Of a stretch of DNA of 64,000 nt, positions 49,106 to 59,000 are shown piece after piece. The notes under the pieces were generated by a model. That model was not told where the DNA came from, ran no database searches, and worked only from the letters and a program-made list of their open reading frames with translations. Position 1 is the first letter of the stretch, and each line of letters starts with the position of its first letter. This DNA is from Lanius collurio (lineage: Eukaryota > Chordata > Aves > Passeriformes > Laniidae), in the NCBI GenBank assembly GCA_020086605.1, contig JACBWW010000049.1:1630523-1694522 (forward strand). The letters run 5' to 3'. Made by a program: the position numbers and the translations under genes.

Positions 49106-51225
49106 CTGATGCTTATCACCTCGAAACATCAGCCACATGGACCAAATTAATCAGTCAGACCCCCTGAGTGGGACCAATCAGCTCAGCCACAGAAGTCACC
49201 CAGTAGGAAATACAAAACGCTGTTTTCACTGACTTAATTTAGAGCCCAGCTCAGAAGTCCCTCATCAACCAAATTCCCACTGTCCAGGGCAATCAGTTCT
49301 GCCTTCTATGCCTTTGCAGCAGTCAGAGCCATTAAAAAAAAAAACAAAAAAAAAAAAAAAATACAAGATGCAAACCAGAATCCAGGAAACATCTGCCATC
49401 TGGTTCCAACACTTTTTAGGAAAAAAATGACATTTTAGATCTTGGCACTGTTTGGTTCATTTAAACAGCACAGCTGATCAGCACTTGGGCTTTTAGTACC
49501 ACATGCACTTACATCCCTGTCAGTGCTTTACATCCAGAAGCAGCTCCACTGACTGGCAGGATCTGCTGAAAAAAAGAAAAATAAAAAAAATCCAGCCCTC
49601 ACAACCATCTCCAGCCACCTCAGAGTACAACAGCAGGCAGAGGAGGACCCTTCCCTTGGCCAAGCACATGAGAGGGCAGCCAGCAGACCCCTGCCAAGGT
49701 CTATCTAGAACCAAGTTGCAAAAGATATTTTAACTCATAGAGTCCTACAAGTCCCATTTACAGGGCTAATTCCATCCAGTTTCTCCAATGAAAAACAAAT
49801 CGGATTCCCTTTCATGTGAACATGAGAACTGCTGCAAAACATCCAGATTTAATGCCCCACCACCATCCCAACTAAGCATCTTGCAGTCTGATCTTACAGA
49901 GATTCCACACTCAAAACACCTTCCAAGAACCTGTTAATTTTTGCTTTTTCCTGAACTTTCTTTAAAGGTGTATTTTTAATGCACCTAGGAGAGACAGGGC
50001 TTTCTACCCAAAAGGCTCCACAAGGGACTTAGGACCTTTTAGACTTTAAGGATCCTCAAACCATGGTTGTCCTGTCTCATCTCCTACACTGCAGGGGCAA
50101 ATACAATGTCACCTCCTGGATTTTAGGAGGGAATTCCAGTTCCTTGCCAAGCAAATAAATGCAAGACTTTCTAATTAACTTATATTCAAATTGAGTCTCA
50201 GAACTTCACCCAGAAAAAGAGGGCTCCTTCACACAAGGCACCCAGTGATGCTGAGAGTATTAGTCATGAAAGGAATTGGGAGTAAAAATAGCAAGGATTC
50301 TGCACATACTTTTTTAAGCCTTACACCTACTCAGAATTGATCTCTGGGTCAGCTGTCAAGAACTGCTTGGGTTTGGGTTTTTTTTCCTTTCTTTTTATTA
50401 CTATTTAATTTTAGAGCAACACTTCTGATTCATAAAAATGGAAGTACACTGTGAACACATTTTCCAAACCAGCCTTCACAAGAATGCTTTGTTGAGGTCT
50501 TACAAAAGGCCAATCTCAAAATAAACTTTTTCAGGAGTTTTTAAATGTCAGTGATGAAGTCTTCGCTCTTATTTCTGTATTTCCTTATTTTGTAACTCAA
50601 ACCTTTTTAAACACTGTAGGAGTCATACCTCAAGAGAGAAAATAAAGCAAAGAGAAATCTTTTGGCAAAAAAAAAACATAGGATGTATTTGACAGGTTTC
50701 ATCAGGGTCTGTCATGCAAAGATCAACAGTTTCAAATTATGAGTTTTAAATACTGACAAGGTATCATCAGCTACTCTAATCCTAAAAGAACCCTGCTCCC
50801 AAGGACCAGATGTTACAATGACAGAACAAACTGATATTTCAGGTGGCATCACTGTTATCAAAGGCATTTCATTTTCAGCACTGAGGACCCTGCTGCACCA
50901 GCTGATAGACTGCATCAATATTCATAGTAATAAAATACTTCTGACACCTTCAGGTCATCTAAAACATGGACCCTGTGATCACCACATTCATTTTTTTCTG
51001 TGAACCCTGATGAACACACCTCTGGCTCCTCTGCTTCATGTTCTGGTTACTTGTCCCAAGCTTTGAAGCCTTCCACAATTCCTTTACTTTGTCACTTGGA
51101 CACCGTCAGGGACCAGACACCTCCTTCAACCATCACTGTCCTTGCAAACCTCCTTGGACACTCTCCACGGCTCTGCTTACCCCACCCCAACATGAATTTA
51201 ACCAGTGAGAAGTCCCTGAACACTC

Positions 51226-51445
51226 ACAGAAACACAAAATGGGTTGGGCTGGAAGGGACCTGAAAGCCCATCTCGTTCCAACCCCCTGCCATGGGCAGGG
51301 ACATCTTCCACTACCCCAGGTTGCTCTGAGCTCCATCCAACCTGGCCTTGGGCACTTCCAGAGACCCAGGGGCAGCCACAGCTTCTCTGGGCACCCTGTG
51401 CCAGGGCCTGCCCACCCTCACAGCCAAGAATTTCTTCACAACATC
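51226..51445 (-). mobile_element. CR1 3' end (minus)
   Basis: AAATGGGTTGGGCTGGAAGG through CCATGGGCAGGGACATCTTC, TTGGGCACTTCCAGAGACCC and ACAGCCAAGAATTTCTTCAC. About 220 bp, one of the least diverged CR1 copies here. Intron 1. Confidence 0.92.
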
Positions 51446-54203
51446 TGCTGAGAAACAAAACTGCACCTTCCCTACCATGTCCTGTCCTTCAACAAGGTAA
51501 CATCACAGACCCTCACTTATATCAGACCGGTCTCCCACAGCTCTGAAAGGCCAGAAACTGTGACCCAAAATACACCAGCTCAGTACAGCACAAGCCAAGA
51601 GTGGGGGGAAAAGCATTCCAGTCTGAAGTGTTGGCAGTCGTGGTGTTTATCCTAATTCTAGTAACACCTCCATAACGTTTTAATAAATGCCTCATTAAAA
51701 CATCAACTGTCTGTCCAGCCAGTCAATTATCACTCATAATCACAGCTATATAACGATATACTGTCTTCTACAGATGTTCTTACATCTGTGCAAAACACAC
51801 TCTCCACCTCTGCCACATGGAACATCTGTTGAATATTTGCAAATGTTTCCTCAACATACAACTGAAATTCCACTGTCTTGTTTATAATGTATTTACTGTC
51901 CCACTACCCTATGCACCCCTTAAAAATCATTAGAAAGGTATTTCCTTGCTGTGTACAAGGTACCAATCTCTCGATAGCTCTTTGCTGCATTTATTTAAAT
52001 GGCTTTTAGATTTTCACTTAGTAACAGATTACACCAAGCCTCCATCTTATCACAGGAGTTATTAGGACCTAATCCTTTGTAAGCACTGAAGTTATTAGAC
52101 TTGTGATGATGTTTTCTTCCCTTTCATAAATAATCTGTTGGAGAGGGGAAAAAAAAACAGGAAAAAAGCCACTTGTATCCCTGCTCACCCAGGCAACATT
52201 GCCAACCTCAGAGAAAGAACCTGCCTCACCTGCACTTACTGTGCCACCAGCAAAGAAAATCAAATTTGTTTTCACCTAAAGGCTTCCAGAGAGGAAAACA
52301 AATTGCACTAAATCCTGGCCAGCACCCTTCTCTGCCACTGCAGGAAGCAACTCCTTGGAGAAGGCATAACCCAGCTTCAGAGGGATCTCCAGAGACCTCA
52401 TCAAATCCCTTCCATTTCCACGTCCCCATCACAAAACCAGGTGAAGCTGCTTCTCTGCTCAGACACCAGGTCTGTGGTACCACACTTTCTTCCCTCAAGC
52501 ACCAGAGGCACAAACTGGTTTTAGAAGCTGTCCTGTCCAAGGGACAGCAAAGTTGGGGATGGGGAGATGCATGGGAAGCAGAGAGGGAAGATTCCTAAGA
52601 AAACCCCACTGCAACTCTTGGATTTTGCCACTTAAATCCCACCACAGTTTGATAATTGCTCTCCAAGCCTCTCTCCTTATAATTAATGTCATTTTCTGCT
52701 ATTTTGGTAAGAAACCACAATGTCACCCCCATCTTCTCCTCTGCCCCCTCCCCACCACTATATTCGCCAGTGTGAGCTTGCTGGACCCCTGAGCCAGCTT
52801 GGTCCTGGCAGGGGCTGGAAAAGGAGTTGGGAAATGGGTGGGCAGATGAATCCTGATGAGCCCTTTTGGAACGGGAAACCTCACCCTGCATGATAAGGTG
52901 TGCAAACAGCATCTCCACCTGCTCCTGCTAAATGAAATCACAACGAGGATTTGGGGAGCACCTCCAAGAGGTGCAGGGAAATGAGCAGCACATCAGCTCT
53001 TCAGCCACTCCCGGGCTCTCCCCGGCTCCTCCATCCACACCCAGGCACTGACAGCCTGCGAAGCTGGAGCATCCCACTGCCTCCTGCACTTCAAAAACAC
53101 CGATCCTCCAAAGTTAACATCTTAGAGCCACGGTGAAACCACCCCAGAACAGCAGCACCAAAGTGGTCCCTGAAGGGGAACGGGGAAGTTTTCCCTGCCT
53201 CTGAGGCAGCCTCACTCCTCCACTCCCCTGGAAAATACATTTGGGAAAGGCAGCCGGGAAGGGCACAGACAACTCCCTGAGAACTCTCTGCAAACTCCTT
53301 CTCTTGCTTTGCAAAAGCTGCGATTTGCCTCCGTCACTGCGGGGCTTTTGGGCTCTCTCTGCAAAAGAGATGCACGTCGCACTGCCAAAGTCACTTGTTT
53401 GCCGCCCAAATTTCTTCGTGGAGCAACTCCAGAGTGGTTTTGGTAAACAAAAACATGCAAAAAAACCCCAAACCCACGCCAGGCATCCCCAGCTGACTGC
53501 GCCCAGAAGGGTTTGACAGCTCCACCAGGACATCTCATCCCACGACACGTCTACGGCTAATGCAAAATAAAACAGCGCTCCGTCTCCCGGCGCATTTTAT
53601 TTTTGTTTTTTTCTCATGGCACGCCTGCAATTTCGGCATTCAAAGGCAAATCGGCCGCGCTCCCAGCTCCACACGTCCCTTCCCAGCACACACAAATGCT
53701 CCGGTACTTTTCCCACCGCTGGGTCCTGCCGGGGGGAGGACCCCGAATTGGGATCCCATCCTCATCCCTCCGCACTGAGCCCACCAGCGCACCTCTCCGA
53801 GCAACAAAAGAGAGTTGAACCAAGCGAGCGGCACCCCGCCTTCCCTCTTCTTCTCCTCTCAAAATGTTTATTTGCAGTTTTTGAAGACACCTTAACCCGC
53901 CATGTTGAACAAGCTTTATAAATATTCATTTACCGCAGTTCGGGAGCGCTACGGGAAAATATGTCTAGATCAGGGCTGCACATTTTGGCACAGCTGATTG
54001 CTTTCTTCTCTTTTTTTTTTTTCCCCCTTCCCGCTCGCGTCCTGCAGCAGCTTTCCCCTCCCCTCCTTTTCCCCCGCACATTTAGAAGAAACCCACCCGC
54101 ACACCCGAAATAACTCTTTCTGAAAGATGTGCATCAGCCTCGTAAATCTGAAAGGAGGTCGCACGAGCGTTCAGCAGGAAAGCAGAAAAATCATAAGTAT
54201 TAC

Positions 54204-54204
<1 letters not shown>

Positions 54205-54234
<30 letters not shown>

Positions 54235-54340
54235 TGGGAAAAGGGAATAAGAGAAAAAAGAAAGAAAAAAAGAAGGGGGAAATCGAAAAAAAAATGGGAA
54301 GGGAGGGGGAAAAAGGGAGGGGGTGATAGGAAACAGGAGT
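54205..54340. repeat. Purine strand-asymmetric tract with 26-A run and G-quadruplex motif
   Basis: The plus strand is almost only A and G for about 130 nt. It begins with a 26-nt A run (54207-54232) and ends with five G-runs of at least three at 54296-54323, which fit the G3+ quadruplex pattern. It lies in intron 1 about 400 bp downstream of the exon 1 donor; the plus strand is the template for SFMBT2. Open frames read across it are low-complexity artefacts. Confidence 0.8.
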
Positions 54341-54732
54341 ATCTAAAATGCGATCTGTCGAGGTTAAAAAGAAAGCTCCCCACGCCTGCGATGGATCCGA
54401 GGGCAGCGCGGAGCCTCAGCCCGCGGAGCGCAGCCGGGCAGCGGCAGCCGCGCTGCGAGCGCCGGTCCCGGCCGGGGGCTCAGCCCCGGCACGCCAACAC
54501 TTCCAACAACTCCACCGCGGGCTCACCCTCTGGAAAAAACGGGGGAGAACCCACACACACCTCTCATGCTTTTAAAAGAAACAAACAAAAAAAATTACAG
54601 ATTTTTTAATACATCTTGGAAAGAGGAAAGCCACTCTCTCCACCCAAGCGCTGCCAAACCCGATAAATAAAATAAAGGGAAATGCCAGCCGGGAGGGCTT
54701 GGGAGGTAGGGCTGCCGGGCGCAGTGCCTTAC

Positions 54733-54880
54733 CTGTGCGAGTTTGGCTTATTTTGGGGTGTTTTCCCCTTTTTTTCCCCCGCGGAGCGGTGCGCGGCGCT
54801 GCGCGGAGCGGAGCCCACCCGTGCCTGCGCCCGCACCCGCGGCAGACTCATTCCAATATGGCATCCGCGCAGTGCGCATG
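54733..54880 (-). other. SFMBT2: Predicted noncoding first exon (exon 1) of SFMBT2
   Basis: Read on the minus strand, the CpG-rich sequence ends in a near-perfect donor, CAG|GTAAGG, with the last exon base at 54733. It would splice to the acceptor at 42645, giving a 5' UTR. The transcription start cannot be seen. I place the right end near 54880 only because NRF1-like and YY1-like motifs cluster there and an A-rich tract begins just beyond. The exon carries upstream ATGs. The one at 54851 stays open to the donor and continues into exon 2. The exon is inferred from the donor and CpG context, not from transcript data. Confidence 0.55.
54855..54862 (+). promoter_or_regulatory. YY1-type motif (AATATGGC)
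   Basis: The plus strand reads AATATGGC, and the minus strand GCCATATT, matching the classical YY1 consensus CCATNTT. It lies about 120 bp upstream of the exon 1 donor, where YY1 sites often mark transcription starts. Motif identity is direct; occupancy is unknown. Confidence 0.45.
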
Positions 54881-54882
54881 CC
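54873..54882 (+). promoter_or_regulatory. NRF1-like motif (TGCGCATGCC)
   Basis: TGCGCATGC matches nine positions of the NRF1 consensus YGCGCAYGCGC, the last positions diverging. It lies 10 bp from the YY1-type motif in the core of the island. A chance match in GC-rich DNA is possible. Confidence 0.35.
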
Positions 54883-54900
54883 TGCCGCTCTTTTTAGGGC

Positions 54901-54953
54901 TTTTTTTTTTTCCTTTCTTTCTCTTTTTTTTTTTCTTTTTTTTTTTTTTTTTC
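54901..54953. repeat. Poly(dA:dT) tract upstream of exon 1
   Basis: About 53 nt of almost pure T on the plus strand (A on the minus strand), with a few C. Such tracts disfavour nucleosomes and are often found just upstream of promoters. It lies beside the NRF1/YY1-like cluster. Confidence 0.7.
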
Positions 54954-55494
54954 AATATTTAGCAGCCAACTCCTTCGCTGACCTTTTTCAGCAGTTTCCA
55001 GAAAAGGGATTAAAAAAACCCAAAAAAACAAAACAAACAAACAAAAAACCAACAATCCCTAAAAATAATCCCGCTCGCATCCCAACCCACACCGCCCCAG
55101 CTGCGCCGCGCTGCGCGCCCGCGGTGCCTCCGCGCTTCGGCCGGGGATTTGGGCTCCGCGGGTGAAGGGAGGGATGGAATCCACGCGTGGAAGTGATGCC
55201 GCGGTTCGGCCGCGCTCCGCGGCGCGGGGCAGCGCGCAGCGGCATCCCGGACTGGCCGCCCGCGCGTTAAATGCCACAAAATACCATAAAGCCTTCAACA
55301 CCGGAGCGCTGCCTCCCAGCCTGCCCTCCCCACCGCTCCCCGCAACCTTTCAGTCAGCTTTTCCTCCTCATTTCGTGTCGCCAAGAAACTTCCAGGGAAC
55401 CAGATGGGGGAAGAAGATGGGGAAAAGAGAGCAAAAAATGCGGCGCAGCCCTCAGCCCGCCCGTTCCCTCCGCTTCGCCGGGCCCCGGCATTAC

Positions 55495-55620
55495 CTGTCT
55501 ATTCCCTGTTGCAGAAAATAAATAAAATATATCAAGAAAAGCCGGCGAAGGCACAAGGCAGGAGGTAAAATCAACTGGTGGGCACCCTCCGCCCTCCCGG
55601 CGCGCAGGGACACGCACAAC
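55495..55620 (-). other. Possible alternative noncoding first exon of SFMBT2
   Basis: A second good minus-strand donor, GACAG|GTAATG, lies inside the CpG island with its last exon base at 55495. A CCAAT box on the same strand (55645-55649) sits about 150 bp upstream, a plausible promoter spacing. An exon starting somewhere near 55550-55620 and joined to exon 2 would be an alternative 5' UTR. The left part is T-rich (55500-55535 on the minus strand) and includes an acceptor-like CAACAG|GG, so a small internal exon is another reading. The right boundary is a guess. Confidence 0.3.
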
Positions 55621-55644
55621 TTTCCCTCCTTTGCTCCCCGGGTT

Positions 55645-55649
55645 ATTGG
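55645..55649 (-). promoter_or_regulatory. CCAAT box (NF-Y type)
   Basis: The minus strand reads TCCAATAACC. It is about 150 bp upstream of the alternative donor at 55495, a typical NF-Y distance from a transcription start. It is a short motif, so only moderate support. Confidence 0.35.
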
Positions 55650-56060
55650 ATGGGGTTTTTTTCTTTCGGGTTATTTGGTGGTTTCTCCTTTCTTTGGCGG
55701 CTGCGGTGGATTCACGGCGGAATCGCGCTGCACGCCGGTGTGCGCGGCCGTGCTGGTGCGGGGGTGTTTGCACGTACAGCCACACTGCGGGATTTTTCAG
55801 ATGCTAGAAATATTCTTTCCTCCCCTCTCGAGAAAATCAGCCCTGCTGCAAGGCTGGAAAATCATGCTAGACACTACTGCCCATGCCCCCCACCCCGGCT
55901 GGTTCGGTCCTCGGGGGGCCAGAAAAATCCCCAGGGCTGGGTGGGATGGGGATAAACCCCTCCTCTGCAGCCGGGGTTTCTCGGGATGCTCCGACCGCCG
56001 GCAGATCCCAGAGCTTCCCCTAGCCCGGTTTGCTCAGCAGCGGGGCTGGGGGTGAATTTT

Positions 56061-59000
56061 GCAGGGTTTTCACCCCTCCTTTTGCAGCCCTGCTCAGAGA
56101 CTGCGTAAAGCATCTTTGATGGGGATTTTTGGAGCCCCAGCTCCCGTCTCCCTGCAGGCATGATTGGTACGGCTGAGGATTCAAGTGGATGCTTTTGGAG
56201 CATCATCCGGGGTGGGGGCTGGTACAGGGCACACACATTCAACAGGTCTGGAGGAGAGCGGAGGGAAGGGACATCCCTCTTTCGAGGCAGCAACCAGTCC
56301 TGGACTTTCTCCTTTCCACCCTGGAATTAACCCCAAACGCTGCTGTGTCCATCCCCATGCCCGAGCTGCCAAATTTACGTCACCCCTCAAGCTCAGATGC
56401 AAGTGCTGCCTCCACTTGCCTTTCTCAGGTCATTTCCGAGCCCAGGCTTGAAGTTTCCAGGTTGATTTTGTGAGCATCCCTTCTTGCAGGAGCAGGAAGG
56501 GTGATCTCACACCTGGGGAAGCACTGATTTCCCACAGGTGACCCCAGCTCTTCTCTGCCCCATTGCAAGCACCCTTTTCCCTGGTTCTTGCTGGGGATCC
56601 ATCCCTGAACCTCCCCAAGCTGCTTCTCTTCCACTCTCTCCAATCCCTTTCTTTTCCACAAGCACGGACACTGCCAGAACACCACATGGATTCTGTGCAA
56701 GAAGACAAGTGAGGAGTGGAATAAAGATGAAGAAAGATGTGATTTGTTTCTGGGATGCATTTGAGAAGATGTGAAGACTGGGAAAAAAGAGCAAATATTG
56801 CAGACAGTATTTCTTCACCACAATCCATGTTCTTGCCATTCACACTCCATCTCTGAGGGGCCAGGGGCATGGGCTCAGCCTCTCCTGTTCCAGCAGATTT
56901 CCTGGAAAACATACAAATCAAACAGTTCCTATTTTCAAGATTTGGGCTGGATGGGATTTCAAAAGAAGCAAGGGAACACTCTCAGAACTTCAATAAAATA
57001 CCAAAAACTCAACCAGATGCCAGCAGAGCATCGAAGTCCTGTTTCTCCAGATGATTGTGGAAAGTGGGTGACATTTTCAGCATGCTGACATTTCAAATTT
57101 TCAACATACTTTTGAAAAGAAGATGCTCTGCAAACACCCTGTCTGTGTTCTCTGTCCTTTTAATCTGCTCTGAGTTAGTTTACACTGAGATTCCTCTGGC
57201 TGCAGCCTACCTTCATCTAAAGCTGGTGGCACCATCCAGTTTAGGGACAGACACAGTCACAGTGGCTCTTACAGCACTTCAGCTGCTTCTCCATCTCCTT
57301 TCTTTTAACACCAGATGCCTTCATACTTTATTTCCATTCATGATTCTCAGAAGTTTTGGTTCCACTGTCTTCTCTTGAGCTTCTTTTTCCCACTTCACCT
57401 TGATTTTCTCTGTCCTGGCCTCTTTTAGTTTTATTTAGACACTATTTCCGAAGCAATGCAGATGGCCCTGTATGTGCAGATGTGGAAGAAAGCTTTCTCC
57501 TCTTCCAAAGAGTTTGTGATCTAATTTAGGTCTGTGGATGGTGTCTAAAGAAGTGGTCTGGGAAAAAAAAAAAAAAAAAAGAAGCTGAGGAACAAAATTA
57601 CTTTGGAACTTTCCTAAGTGGCTGCTCCAGCAAAGCTTTCAGATATGAATGAAAAGGTGCAGATTTATATCAGTCTGATTTGGAGATGACTCTAACTGCT
57701 CCAGTTGACAGCAAAGACTTTGCATCTTGTTCCTAGCTGAGAATACAAATTGTTTTAGTGGACATGAACTGCAGTAATATCTGAGAGATTTCACTTTAAT
57801 ACAACCTTTGAGAGCAGCATTGGGAAAAAAAGAAGGGGCTTTGAGAAATACATAATTGTCCCAGTGTAGTATCCCAAAATGTAAAATGGATTTAAGCCCT
57901 GTCAGAAAAAGCACCCTGAGATCAGCCCCAGTTTCAGACTCAGTGACACTCAGGGATGTATCTTCCACTGATCTAAAGCAACTCCATTAATTTCACTGCT
58001 CTCCATGCTCCTTTGTGCTACATTTGTTGGCAACCATGACACCTGACCTTGTATTTCAAGTTGGGAACAGAATTTTCACATCTGAATTTTGTTGTTTTTA
58101 ACTAAAGCACTTTTATGCAAGTAGCATTGATAAAAAGGTTTACCTGAGCACCAAGTCCCCAAGCTGTGGTGAACATCCATCTGCCCTTGCCTCTGATGAT
58201 CACCCCCAAGGATTTAACTGTTCAAATCCCAAATTTTCCTTAGTAGAACACAAGAAACATGTCCAACTCAGTGAAATTCAGGCACTCCCATTACTTTAGA
58301 TCAGATATCAGCAATTCCTGATCTGCAGGATAAGATTATTAAGAAAAAAATTTTTCCTTTCCCATTTTCCAGGCTGTTGTCTTCGGCAGGTTCAGGTTTT
58401 TGCAGGAAAGATGGAGATGTAAAAAAATCCCCAAAGAGGCACAAGCACACACACAAACAGAGATATTATGGCATTAGCAGTCCTAATTTCTCTCTTTTCT
58501 CCTGGCTTGGGGAGATAAATGCTCTGGGGGGACATTATGGGATTTGTGAGGGATTGAGCATTTGGTTATCCATTTCTGGCCCAAATTTAAGCAGGTGCCT
58601 GAAGGATTCAGAGCATCCCACAAGCTTAACATGGTGCTGAGATGACATTTCATATATGAATAAATGGCACTAACCTTGCAGACAGTGCAAATGGGGGATC
58701 TGAGCCAACCTTTCTACAGGTAAATTAACAAAGCTCAGGCTTGGAAGCTTCATCCATGACAGACACTGGGAGACTGGGCAGAAGTTCCTTGGTGGCAGCC
58801 AGGTTTCCTTTTAACCCCCAGGATGTGGTTATCTCCACTTTTAGAGAGAGTTGCCTGCTTTTGGGATGCTGACATCGAGCTGCCCTGTGCTGGAAAAGGG
58901 GCAGGACTGTGCAGCTGACACTGGGGAATTATTTGGGGCTGGTTAACAGTGTCCAGCCTGAGTGAGCTGAAGGATGGAGGGTGTCTAACAGGAGCTTGGT

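Larger units (their letters stand above)
42646..54732 (-). other. SFMBT2 intron 1
   Basis: 12,087 bp if exon 1 ends at 54733. Holds CR1 fragments at 42752, 46621, 47006, 49040 and 51226, a GA microsatellite at 43221-43238, a 26-bp interrupted A-run near 49335, and the left half of the CpG island with the purine tract. Additional alternative 5' UTR exons could hide here but cannot be shown from sequence alone. Confidence 0.7.
53550..56060. promoter_or_regulatory. CpG island covering the SFMBT2 promoter
   Basis: CpG dinucleotides are scarce across most of the window but dense here, above all at 54360-54540, 54780-54900, 55070-55280 and 55430-55620. Two minus-strand donors lie inside the island. 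It is centred about 12 kb upstream of the coding start, as expected for a developmental regulator with a noncoding first exon. Edges are estimated by eye. Divergent plus-strand transcription is possible but I see no supported exon for it. Confidence 0.85.

Noticed and set aside
49330..49361. A-run as the tail of a processed pseudogene
   Set aside because: No gene-like sequence or target duplication is visible next to it. Same verdict for the runs at 16453, 29577, 30668 and 57564.
54127..54609. 160-codon open frame on the plus strand in the CpG island
   Set aside because: Built from the A-run and purine tract (poly-Lys) followed by GC-rich island sequence. Low complexity, not a protein.
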